From the NCBI GenBank assembly GCA_015039465.1, contig MU130362.1:324667-388666 (forward strand): a DNA stretch of 64,000 nucleotides. Reading direction: 5' to 3'. Position numbers and translations under genes: made by a program. This document shows, piece after piece, positions 35,900 to 46,462 of this stretch. The notes beneath the pieces were generated by a model that had not been told where the DNA came from, did no database searches, and saw only the letters and a program-made list of their open reading frames with translations. The first letter of the stretch is position 1, and each line of letters starts with the position of its first letter. This DNA is from Phlegmacium glaucopus. Taxonomy: Eukaryota > Basidiomycota > Agaricomycetes > Agaricales > Cortinariaceae.

Positions 35900-37492
35900 T
35901 CATAGTACTTCATCTTCAGCCTGATAACAACAAGTCCTCAACTTCGACTTCTCCCTGTTACTCTTGAACCCTAAACCAGGTCCCTGCCTAGGTCCGCACG
36001 ATCCACGCATCCTTAACACGGTGATCAAATGTCGACTAGATAATGGTGGAGTAATATTTGTCTGGACGTCAACATCCATTTTATCTGAAGAACTAGAGCG
36101 TGTAACGCCGTCATCCAGGAACGGGCTTGTTTCTGAAGTAGAAGAATCGACCTTGAGTACCCATTCATCAACCCCATTCCATTTCAAAAAACCTCTCAAC
36201 CTCAAAGCAAGGAGAGCGTCTTGCACTTCCAAGTCTTCGTTAAGTGAGGGAGTCAGTTCATTATCCATCATCGCAGCAGCATCGCCATCATCATCGACGT
36301 CATCATCCACTTCGACGAGAACACCGTCAAGGTGTTCTCGCCGTGACCAATCTGGTGCTCGACGAACTTGCGTATTCAAACGACGTTGTTGTCTCATCTC
36401 AAGACCGGACACTAAGGTTCGGTAGAGGAAGATGAAGAATTTGAGTTCGGAGGGTGAGATACGTGGTTTTCGTGGTGGCGGTGATGGTGATGGTGGCGGC
36501 GGTGGCGGTGGGTGTTGTGGTTGTGGTGTGGAGCTTTCAGAAGTGGTAGTGGAGGAGGTCGGAGATGACGAAGTGGAAAGAGGTAGGCTGGCATGAATCG
36601 GTGTTGGGGAGGTTATTGGCATTGGAGCCACGACAGGGGGTGAATAAGGCGGTGGGGAAGGACAATACGGAGGCAATTCTGTCTGGCCATGCTTATCTAG
36701 ATCCTGTCCCGGGCGGCCTTGGTGGTCTTGAGATTCTTGTTGATGACCAGAATCTGGAGTGTGATGTTCAAGATCCACTGGTGATGATTTGACAGACCAT
36801 TTATCGCTAGCGTCCTGCGTCTCCAACTCATCGCCGATAGAGGCGGCATTTGGTGACCGGGAATCAGGCGTTGGCGAGGAAGGCCTAGCTGGTGGAACAC
36901 GTTGCGCCAGTGCCCTAGCTCTCGCTGATGGGGTGCTGCGAGATGAGCTTGGCGGAGTGGTAGTTAAACTACCCTTCCGAGCACGTTTTCTAGGCGGCGA
37001 GATAGACGCGGAAACAGTGGTTGAGGGATGTTCCGAGTCTTCCTTCTTATGAACATTTTGACGTTTCGCGTGAGAATTCGAACCAGCAGGGGAAGGGGAG
37101 CCATGAGTAGTAGTAGTGGTTATCGTTGTCTTTGTGGACGTGGGGAATGGAATGACATTAATATCGTTTATCGTCGTTTTCGTTTTCGTTCGTCTCAGGG
37201 ACTTGGGTGAAGCTGGAAGCGGCATAGGTACAGCCACAAAATGAATAGTGTTCAAGTCGAGCTGGAGGGTGTCCACCTGCATTGCTTCCTCGTCTGATGA
37301 ATCATCAGAGGAAGGCGGAGTTGGTTTGCAGGCAGATACATGAGCCAGAGACAATGTACACGTCGGCCGGGACTTGCGACACAACGAAAGACTACGCATG
37401 ATATTTAGAGGAGGTAGTCTACGAAGAGGACTCGCAGTTTTTGACGACAAAGAAGAAGAAGAAGAAGAAGCTGAGGCCAGGTGAAGAGGCAT
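35900..37492 (-). CDS. Hypothetical, mostly disordered Ser/Thr/Pro-rich protein
   Basis: A long minus-strand open frame. The ATG at 37492 (MPLHLASAS followed by a serine run) is the first proper start; upstream codons in frame extend to about 37639 without ATG. About 530 residues: low-complexity Ser/Thr/Pro regions, basic patches (SPPRKRARKG, a possible nuclear signal), an acidic DDSSDEEAMQVD, and a poly-Pro run encoded by a GGT/GGC-rich microsatellite at about 36470-36512. The C-terminal part looks more ordered: ISPSELKFFIFLYRTLVSGL and DALLALRLRGFLKWNGVDEW. No known domain was recognised. The long frame within low-complexity DNA could mislead, but the ordered C terminus supports a real gene. 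Confidence 0.55.
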   Translation of the reverse strand: MPLHLASASSSSSSLSSKTASPLRRLPPLNIMRSLSLCRKSRPTCTLSLAHVSACKPTPPSSDDSSDEEAMQVDTLQLDLNTIHFVAVPMPLPASPKSLRRTKTKTTINDINVIPFPTSTKTTITTTTTHGSPSPAGSNSHAKRQNVHKKEDSEHPSTTVSASISPPRKRARKGSLTTTPPSSSRSTPSARARALAQRVPPARPSSPTPDSRSPNAASIGDELETQDASDKWSVKSSPVDLEHHTPDSGHQQESQDHQGRPGQDLDKHGQTELPPYCPSPPPYSPPVVAPMPITSPTPIHASLPLSTSSSPTSSTTTSESSTPQPQHPPPPPPPSPSPPPRKPRISPSELKFFIFLYRTLVSGLEMRQQRRLNTQVRRAPDWSRREHLDGVLVEVDDDVDDDGDAAAMMDNELTPSLNEDLEVQDALLALRLRGFLKWNGVDEWVLKVDSSTSETSPFLDDGVTRSSSSDKMDVDVQTNITPPLSSRHLITVLRMRGSCGPRQGPGLGFKSNREKSKLRTCCYQAEDEVL

Positions 37493-38480
37493 TGCAGTAA
37501 CAAAAAGTTCAACGTCAAGGTTCAAACGAATTCCTATGGTTGCCTTGTAACAAAGTAAAGAGTGGAGCGGCGTGTAGGAAGTGACGACCTGCGTATTGGA
37601 GAAGATTTCGTTATGATTCAGTGCTCGATGAGATGCCAAAAGGGCCGGGGAAAAACTCAGCCACCAAGACGAGCGATTGGGGTAGAAGAAAGAGAGGGTG
37701 TTACAAAGAAAAAGGGCTAAGACCCAGGGTCGGCCTCATGTTCATGGCATAGGTCCCCCGTGACCATCCGGTCAACAACGCGTCGCGTGAACACGCGTTG
37801 ATAGTCTAGCATCTCACGTACAAATCTTCCCAGTACAGCCCTCAATGACGTTGAAAGGTGCTTATCTCGTTGAACGTTGAACATTATTCATCGATTAGGG
37901 CATCCTCATGTCCTCTCTACCTTAATTGTGTTGCAAACGGAACGCTTTGGAACGCTTCCTATCCCGTGTTCCGGTCCCTTGTTTGCCAAGTGTCTTCTAT
38001 TACATAAGATCTCTATTCCCATGTCCTCTCTGGGTCCATATGTCTATCTCACCTCGAGGCCTTATTCATCAAAGCTGCAATCAGCAATACCTCTAAAATT
38101 AGTAATCTCCCTTCGGACAAACCCCCATCCCTTCACATCAATATAAACCAGAAATAGAGGGCCATTACATACGTCTCTTCTCGTTTATCATAACCCGCGC
38201 CCCGATATTCGCGCTCGAGGTTGATAAAGGTTCATATGGGTCATTTTGCTCGATGTCCTCTCCTCAAGCTTGAATAAAAATTCAACCGACATTGTAATTA
38301 TCTCACGTCAAACGGGGATTCGGGACGATATTAAAGTTGGTAAGGTAATTTCTATGAACAGTGATCTCATTGCTGCGAAGCTAACTCTTTCAAGTTCTCT
38401 AGGCTGTGCTGTGCCTCTAATTTGGAACAAAATACACACTGACTACTCCGGTTTATCTTTATTTGAACGCCACGTTCAAG
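37493..38480. other. Intergenic region, no gene recognised
   Basis: About 1 kb upstream of the disordered protein gene. Open frames exist on the plus strand (for example 38246-38581), but they have no homology pattern and no consistent splicing. Confidence 0.4.
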
Positions 38481-39030
38481 TCCTACTAGTACTAAGTTGC
38501 TCTATCTGCATCTTACTCGTCTGGATTCTGCTGAGGATTTTCTGTACTTCCTCACAAGCTCCAGTTTCACTGCGTACATAGACGCCCTGATCCCGGAAGC
38601 GGCTTCATAAGTGCCTTGTTGTAGAACTTCACGCCCTTCCCACTGCATACAAAGCCAGCGGGTAATGGAACCGTAGGAGAGCCAAGCCATGATCATCAAA
38701 GGAAGGCCGTTCAAACCGATAAGATCGCCTTAAATAACCTTCAACTAGAATGATCCTAGAATGATCCTAGAATGAACCTTACCACAAAGCCGACTCCGAT
38801 TAGCCAATAGTAAGGTCTTTCGCAAGCGTGTTAGATTATAACATGCTGAGGTCCAAGAACTTCCTTCAATCATCGGAGCCTTTCGGCCGCAAGCCATAAC
38901 TAGGTTGCGAATAAGAGGGAACAAGGTACTTTGTTTTTGATTATCTCTTTTTTTTTTTGGAAATGACAGCGGCGAACTGTTAAATATACAGTAGGAAGAA
39001 GCCACATACCCAGTTCACGATAAGACCAGT
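38481..39030 (-). pseudogene. Possible remnant of a membrane protein gene
   Basis: Minus-strand stretches look like protein: PYYWLIGVGFV (about 38815-38780), then after a possible 38 bp intron LIGLNGLPLMIMAWLSYGSI followed by TRWLCMQWEG and SMYAVKLELVRKYRKS, ending near 38504. The pieces have helix-like hydrophobicity and a basic tail, but the exon junction is out of frame with the available AG sites, and no intact start was found. The intron contains an 11 bp motif (tagaatgatcc) repeated in tandem. The family was not recognised. Either a decayed gene or one whose splicing was misread. Confidence 0.3.
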
Positions 39031-39499
39031 GTCCCTTTTATAGTTGAAGGTTTCCTTTTTCCGCTGGTTATTCATTCAAACATCTAATCTACTTGCCCTC
39101 GTAAACCCACCACCTCCCACCACCCGCTCAGATGACGTGCATCGAGATGCAGACCTCGTACCTGAATCCATGGATGATATAAAAGTCAAGGTGCGTTAGG
39201 TACAGACCTAATTGAGGTCATGAATCGACGCTGAATTGGAAAAAGTAGATAAGATAGGAATCATAAGTATCCCATTTTCTTTTTCTTTTTCTTTTGGATA
39301 CCGCTCGTTTTGGATTGTGATTCTCTGAGTCTGAGTGTTACTGAAATATCTATTCAAAAAATCGGATAATCAAAAAAAAAAATCCGCTTCTCACTCGCGT
39401 GTTTAAACTCTGCCCAGCTTGGCCCCCTAGTGATGTGTAACTAATTGGTGTCGCAAGTACTGGCATTACCACAAAAAAAATTACTATGCGAGGGCGTAT
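39031..39499. other. Intergenic spacer
   Basis: No gene was recognised. An A8 run on the plus strand just below 39480 is a T run downstream of the minus-strand tRNA gene and fits a polymerase III terminator. Confidence 0.5.
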
Positions 39500-39580
39500 T
39501 CGAGTACGGGGAATCGAACCCCGAGCTACCGCGTTGGTCACGATGAAAGGCGGTAATGTTAGCCGTTACACCATACTCGA
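39500..39580 (-). tRNA. tRNA-Glu(UUC) with a short intron, second copy
   Basis: The reverse complement of 39500-39580 is identical base for base to the tRNA-Glu gene at 34961-35041, including the roughly 10 nt intron. The flanks are not similar beyond a base or two. A T run lies about 15 bp downstream on the transcribed strand, as expected for termination. Confidence 0.88.
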
Positions 39581-40067
39581 GTGACCAAAGGGCTGGATCT
39601 GGGCATTATCTAATGAATTACTATTTAAATAATTATTTTTAAAAAAGGTCCATCTCCTCCTCTTCGCCTCTGCTTGCCGACCATGGCCACTACCTCATAC
39701 ACTGGAACATATGGCTTCCCAGAAGGCATAAGCCCAGTAGATAGTATTTCTCCCCTACCACCACTCCCTCGAATAAATGAAACTTATCGAAACTCTTCGA
39801 GCACGTCTAGTCTATCGGTCCACTTTATAAAGTGATCTTCTGCTTAGACGGTCCTTTGCCGTGGGATGCCAAGCTGTCTCAAGGTAAACGAGTAACACTA
39901 CACTAAGTACAAATCATCTCCCCTGAGTATATAATGAAATTGTAGACATACATAAAAGGGAAAGGATGGGGAGGATAAATACAATGATATAAAAGGAAGG
40001 TTTAATGGGAATCTAATCGTTTGCAAGACCCGATATTCCAACGACCTAGTTAAGGTGCGTGTATATT
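39581..40067. other. Intergenic spacer with a 50-codon open frame
   Basis: An open frame on the plus strand starts at about 39683 (MATTSYTGTYGFPEGISPVD) and stops after 50 codons. It has no recognised family and no visible continuation, so it could be a truncated gene or chance. Confidence 0.35.
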
Positions 40068-41150
40068 TTACGCTTCATTATTGCTCGATGCTAGTGGTTG
40101 CTGTTCGAAGCACAATGTTGACACAACCGGCCCATTGTCCGAAGGTCTCTGTCTGATGGTTGCAGACTTCCTCCGGGCGACCCGATAGATGATGAGAAGT
40201 GGGGATATGACCTATATGAATTTTGAATCAGTTTCATTATTTCTCGACTCCAAAGTCTGACAGAGGTACGAAGGGCTTACATATACATGGACCAAGGATT
40301 GCATTGGAATAACGTATGCTCCACCTGGTCGAAGGTACAAAATTAAAAAGATCAAGCTGAAGACGACGATTAGCGCCAAAGATTCAACGCAGATAATAAT
40401 AATCGTCGTGTAGGGACTGTCACGTTCCAATCCCACTGTCTTCTGGATGTATCTATTAAAATATAGAATTCGCAAAGTAATCAGGGTGGTGGTGACAACA
40501 TTGAGAGAGACTGCTACAGCGGCGACTACCAGGAAGGAGTATCCGCTGAAGGGAAGAATGGCGACCAGGCATAATAAGACTTGATAGATAAACATCAACG
40601 AGGACAGGCGACATAATGTGACGACTCGGTACATACCAACTGGCACTAACCCCCATAGAGACGAGAACGGTAATCAACGCTATTCGACGAGGTTGTGAAA
40701 CTCCCTCATATAGTATCGCACACCGCCAGAGCTATGTAGCGCACAGGAAACACGAAACAGTCAAGATGCCTTTCTCTTAGATGTTTTAAAATGACTTACC
40801 ATAAACCCGTCAGCACCCCAACTAGCGAGCATAGTACACATTACACCTGGAATTCCGTTTTCGAGGGTGAACGGTACCAGATCACAATTGAACCTGGACA
40901 ATGGGCCACCGAACATGCTATTCCTGAGGGCGATAATGATTGTGATGATGTACACGGTACTGAATGCGACCATGAACGTAACATATTCCAGCAAAAAGTT
41001 CCGCATGCGTCGAGAGATGTCATATGACGTTTTCAGAAGGAGAGGAATGTAAGACAGAGTGAGGGAAAGCACGACTCCATATACCATTGCGGAAATAATA
41101 ACGCCTATCATCCATAGTTCAAAATATAACGAGCAATTAATGCCAAACAT
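40068..41150 (-). CDS. Seven-helix membrane protein of an agaricomycete-expanded family
   Basis: Start at 41150 (MFGINCSLYFELWMIGVIIS). Exons give VYGVVLSLTLSYIPLLL, SYDISRRMRNFLLEYVTFMV (the hallmark SRRMRNF.L..YVTFMV of this family), LASWGADGFM, then VWRCAILYEGVSQPRRIALI, a helix around GYSFLVVAAVAVSLNVVTT, ILYFNRYIQKTVG, SPYTTIIIICVESLALIVVF, and the terminal VISPLLIIYRVARR with a polar tail to the stop at 40068. Introns are short with GT-AG ends. Family members are many in mushroom genomes and have receptor-like topology; ligands are unknown. No damage was seen. This family differs from the DUF6534-like protein near 2.5-4.5 kb and from the DUF7702-like trio. Confidence 0.8.
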
Positions 41151-41796
41151 CGTGGAAACAAGGCAAGAACGAAGGGCGAGAATTTTGAAACGAACGTCAG
41201 GGTTTATATGGGCAGCGCTACTAATATTGCATTAATCAATTCGCGGGATGATGTGAAAATTTGAAACATGATATCCAAATTTACAAGTGCGATATAGCGC
41301 GAGACCTGAGTAAAATAGAAACTCAGTATCCATCAACCAACAATTAGTATTATAAGCCCACGATATTTCCACCCCACCACTACACTCAATGCCCTCATGA
41401 ACGGCGTTTTCTTGCCAGACTGACTGAGGTGGGATCGCCTAGGGCATACCTCACCAGCGTTTTGAGGGGCTGTGAGGGAGATGGGCACTCAGGGCCGCCT
41501 TGGTAGATTGGTCTGTAAAAAAAGTCTGTACAGCTTTCATGGAGCTCAGAGACAGAGAATGATGGAGACTGGGAAGAAAAACAAGAAGGCCCCTGGCCCA
41601 CCGTACTATCCGATATTGGGTGGTTTAATTATGGCGTCACATGGACAATGCTAATCCCTTGAAGGATTATCCTTCCTACTCCAATTGCCGCTGCAGAGAC
41701 GTGTTTATTGTTGTGATAGCCTCAATTGTGTCAGTTCTCAAATCGCATTCGCTCCTACCTAACAGTCAACTGGTTTTAGTGGGCCGTTGCTTTCAG
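41151..41796. other. Intergenic spacer
   Basis: About 650 bp with no recognised gene or element. Confidence 0.4.
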
Positions 41797-42202
41797 GACG
41801 GCAGATCCGATTTCTGTCATATCAAGTGTTGAACAGATATCTTACGATACTATTAGGGAGCTCACTTATCTGCATATCCATTGTAACGCCAAGAGTTTTA
41901 TTTTAATGCTGATCCAAGGACATGCAGTTGTGGGTGGATGGGGTCGTTCGTGTTCCTCCAAGCTTTCTAACTGAATTCCTAGGGCTCTGTGGATAACGCC
42001 TGTTGATTTCGAAACATTTGGTGGAATGAAAGATGGCGGAGACCCTTGGACTTTTGGTTCGACAAAATGTCGGCACTTCTGCTGAGTTTGAAATACAAGC
42101 AGTGCAAAGTCCGAGATTCGAGGACTATTCAGAAGCCGACTGGCTAAACCCGCACGAATAGATTCAACGTTTGATTTTGCGGGTGTGAAGACCGAGTTCA
42201 CT
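41797..42202. repeat. Dispersed repeat, copy B
   Basis: Matches 20113-20465 in the same orientation, with insertions that make it about 50 bp longer. It sits between the seven-helix gene and the start of the large tandem duplication. No coding capacity is shared with copy A. Confidence 0.65.
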
Positions 42203-42762
42203 GTGCTGGCCTACTCTATTATCTGTTATACAAGAAGGCTGTACAAATACACATACTTATTTTGTCATCCATAATGTTTGAGGAAGTATGCTAATCCCAG
42301 TCCCGTGCCCATCCGACAGGTTTACAAGGGTGGCATCTTGTGAACCACTTTTCCCTCGTTCCGAGCATGAACCCTCAACTTTTCTAGGAGTCTTGAATCG
42401 ACCCAATTATCGGTAGCCCAATAATAGGTATATCTCAATATCTTTACCAAAAACACTGGCAGTTAACCAAAATATTTATTTTTTACACCTTGTCATACAC
42501 CTTCAACTTCCCTTGTGTATTAACACTGAGATGATCTCGTGAAAATGTGCTCGGGGGATCGCTTTCTAAAGTTCCTCGTTGCCGAGATTGATGGACTGGA
42601 CGCGCCCGAAGAGTTTCGATAGTTTTGTTTAGTCTAGGGAGTACTGGTAGGGGGGAAATATCTACTGGGTGGTGGTGGAAGACATATGTTCTGGTGTATG
42701 AGGTAATGACCATGGGTAGGCGAGCAGGCAGGAAGAGGAGAAGATGAGATGTCATTGGCTTT
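42203..42762. other. Intergenic spacer left of the large tandem duplication
   Basis: Unique sequence; no gene was recognised. The first base block shared with the second unit is ctttgccaaagta near 42760. Confidence 0.45.
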
Positions 42763-42846
42763 GCCAAAGTACATAGACTGATACACGATTTAAAAATACT
42801 CCAAAATGTTAACAAAAAAAAGATAGTCCTGTGGGTAAGGAAAAAA

Positions 42847-45800
42847 TCAAAGATATTGTACAGATAAATCCTTGACAAAAGGTACATCAATCACCACGTC
42901 AAGAACCTTCGTCGATGGATTATATGAATACCCAGATCCATGCATATCTTCACCATCTATAAGGACCCGACCCGGTTGTGAGCCGACGCCAAGGAGTCGT
43001 ACCAGAGAAACATTGACACCCGTTGGGTACCCAAAAACGCCCCATACTTTCAGTTTACCATCCTTAAATTCCAGGTTGACGTCAGTAAAAGAGTCAGGCT
43101 CGATGGATTCCCCATCATCGATATACAGAGTACCAGATGCCTCCCCTTGAGTGTTGGGTGCAACAATGAATTCAAAGTCATTTTTCCTCAATGCAGTCGT
43201 TGTCATGGAAGACTGTGCTCGAAGGGGTAGGATAGCCCCGCCCTTGATATGAAGTGGGATTTTGGTGAATGGAACATCGCTGAGCGTTATGAACGACCCC
43301 GTGCCACCAACTGGAGAAAAAGTGTCGAAGTCATAGAAGATATCTTGTGGGAGGTAAATCGAAACAGATGTTGCATCATCTCCTGTAACGGGCGAAACGA
43401 GGATCGAATCACCATAGAAGAACTGATATTCGATGGCAAACGTATTTTGATCCTTCGGGTACTTGAACCATAAAGGGTGCAACACGGGACTGCCGTCGAG
43501 ATGAGCTCGATGGAACGCAGTGTACATGTAGTCAAGTAGTCGGTAACTTTTGTGTTAAGGATCAGTGCATGAGAGATGAACAGAGACAGTTGTGTTCACC
43601 GAATATCCAGGACGTATTTCGCAGCCTCTGTTACACTAGCCCAAACATAAAATTCTTGACTAATTGAAGTATCGACATTGTGCTAGCATGGGATACACCA
43701 ATGTCAAGGTGAGAGTTTAATTGAGAAACAAATCTTGTTCACTCACGTTCCGCATGAATGGATAAAACGCGCCTAACGTCGCCCACCGAGCACATAAGTT
43801 CTCCGTAGTATTTCCAACTAACATCACTCTACAGTTAACTGGTATTCACTCATAAGCCAGATCAATAACGCACGGAATCCACAAACATCACTCCCGATCA
43901 TAGGAACCTGGTAGATGGACGCGAAACCAAGCATGCCAGCGATTGATAAACGGTAATGGTCCCAAATGCTAAAGTTATCCCCAAGCCATTTGCCTACACG
44001 TCGTCCAGTACCAAGAAAAGTCGACCTAGTAATGACAAAGGTTCGTCGTCCAGGACGGCGAGCAAGCATTGCGTTGTGCGTTGCGGTAGACATCATTGTG
44101 CCATAGAGATTGTGGGTGTCATATTCAAGTAACCCATTCGCATGCTTGGCATTTACCTGTGCGTCATAATTTATTTCAGGGTTTGTAATATCTATTTTCA
44201 CGTAGCAAAAATACGCACGGATGCTGTTCTATTAGAAAGCGGCCCCAGAGCGTTGTTAATTGCGTAAGGTGGATTCAATGTGTCATCTCTTTTGCTCAGC
44301 TGGCTGCTGGAATTCACAAAGGTTAATACCAGGAGGTAGTTGGTTCTGCCCGATTACCTACTGGGGTGGTTTATCACAAGTAATACTGTTCTGCAGGTCG
44401 TGGCCCAGTTAGAAATTAAAAACCGGGGAGGAGATAAAATTAATACGAACACATGGAGGTTCGGTCATATCATCAGGATTGAATAAGTATGCGGACTCAG
44501 ATATGCAGGAGCTCGGAATGTTAGCTGAATTCAATTTGTCGTCTCGTTTGCTCGGCTGGCCGCTAGATTTCAAGAAGATAGGCATGTTTGGATCGGGTGG
44601 AGGGTCAGAACGAGGCGGTGGTTGGTTCTGCTCGATGGCTTGCTGGAATGGGTTATCACAAGGGAAATTGCAGAACTGCAGGTTGTACCCAAAATTAGAA
44701 ATCAAGAATGGGGCGAGATAAAGTTGGTACCAACGCCTGAGGGTTCATTCATGTCAATCCAAGATCCGTCGATATCAATCCCAGTATCCGGATTGAAAAA
44801 GTTTGCATACTCAGATGTCCAGTAGCTGATGTAAACATTGTGAGAATGAAAAAAATGGGGGAGAAACATCGTGAAAGTTTACTTTTGTACTAGAGGATTA
44901 AACCAGTCTAAGCAACCGCCAAGCCAAGTAGTCAGTAACCAATATTTTTATTCATGGTAAAACTAACCGGGGTAGACGGTGACGCCTATGGGTGATTCCG
45001 ACAATTAAAATAAGAACTTTTATATCGATACGTGCTTACCTGGAAAAACTACACCCAAACTATCACTACCATTCGCCGCTTTAAGCCATACATCTAGAGC
45101 CTTTCCATTATCGTAAGGCGCGTAACCCTGACTGGGTAAGTAAGCGACAGAGGTGTCAGTAATCAAAACTAAACAAAAAATCAGTTTAGTTCAATAAGGA
45201 TCGGATGAGAATAGCTCACTGTATCTTTGGTCATGGGCATGGAGATAGTTGACGATTTCACGCATTCTAGGAAGTGGGAAATAATTGGGGTCAACTGTAA
45301 AGGTGCGTCGTCTGTCCATATAGTCTTATTGAAGAGGTAAGTTCACGACTAAACGATGCATGGTTTCTGTCGTACCAATATCTGTCCACATCGTTTCTAG
45401 CGGTATGCCAGCAGCTGCATATCTGGAGATAACGTTTGCCACGTCGACGAAACCTTGAGCATAGCATATCGAAAATGAACTTTCAATATCGACCTTTTGC
45501 AAGGGTGTTACTTACTCTTGTATCCAAAACGGCACTGATGAAATCCAAATGACCAGTAGGGCGTTTCTGCTGGAAGACCGACAACTTCCGCATACTGCCT
45601 TGCAACCTCGGTAGGATCATCTTCACTGCCAGCTAGGAAGTAGAATTCGAGAACTCCTCCGATAACGTTGTATTCAAGGGAAGGTCCACTGGGTCCACTA
45701 TTGTTGAGCTTGACATCCATCCCGTTCGAACTGAGAAGTAAAACTCCATGGGTGCCGGATGTTCTGTGTTCAAAATAGACGGGATGGGTTCCGTACAGAT

Positions 45801-46462
45801 TCGTACCGACAGGGATTCCGTAGGCGTCTCGAGACCACATCGTTAAGGTAGTGTTGTCCATTGGGAGATGAAAGGGATTTGTGTGCTCCCCAAGGCCATA
45901 TATGTTGGCATCGGCTGGAAGGCGGGTCTTCACGCGTAAATATTGAGGCTCAAAAATAAGTGGATGAGATGCCGTAGAAAATAGAACTTCCTTCGTCGAA
46001 GTTCGGTAGATTGAGAAAGAGAATGGAGAGGTGGTGTAATCGAATCCAATCTTAGCCCACTGAGAAGCAACCGTGGAGTCACTGTCGGGACGTGGAAATA
46101 CAGACTCAGGAACCTCATAACGAGGTATGGAGGGGTCTGTGATCTTCATATGAATACGTTCCACTTGAGAAGGCAGAAGGTTCAATAACTGTTTAACTTG
46201 TGAAGGAACCTGTCTCCGTACCTGTCTCATACACGACACTCAATGACAATTTCGGTATATCGTTCCCGAAGACATTACAAGGTTTTCCAGCGAGCACCAG
46301 ATCAGCTGTAAGGCCATCTCGCCGTACCTCCACATTAGTCGCGGTGTAACCTGGGCAGGCATCAAGAACAGCGGGATCGACATATACTGCGTTGACGTGG
46401 ACTCCTAGAAGGGCGAGCACCAACGAAACACGACAACTCTTGCGGCAAAAGTACCACCACAT
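42847..46462 (-). CDS. Glycoside hydrolase family 31 (alpha-glucosidase-like), copy 1, integrity uncertain
   Basis: Start ATG at 46462 ([20 protein letters not shown]), a signal-peptide-like N terminus. An intron (donor gtacgg) joins VVYET to [20 protein letters not shown]. The N-terminal domain continues ([20 protein letters not shown]) to [30 protein letters not shown] and [10 protein letters not shown]. The nucleophile motif WIDMNEPS is at about 44750. The acid/base region is present ([20 protein letters not shown]), as are the C-terminal domains ([35 protein letters not shown]), ending DLSVQYL at 42847. The family hydrolyses alpha-glucosides, usually secreted. Oddity: after the WIDMNEPS exon there is a degenerate second copy of that exon (44515-44270) with an in-frame stop, so a full product requires skipping it. 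Otherwise frames look open. Confidence 0.75.
44270..44826 (-). repeat. Internal tandem duplication of the GH31 catalytic exon
   Basis: Unit a (about 44826-44516) encodes [20 protein letters not shown] then DMNEPS, then [20 protein letters not shown] and [13 protein letters not shown]. Unit b (about 44515-44270) repeats it in degenerate form: [17 protein letters not shown], then a stop within CDKPPQ*VIGQNQ, then [18 protein letters not shown]. The normal family order would be LN followed directly by PPYAINNA. Confidence 0.8.
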
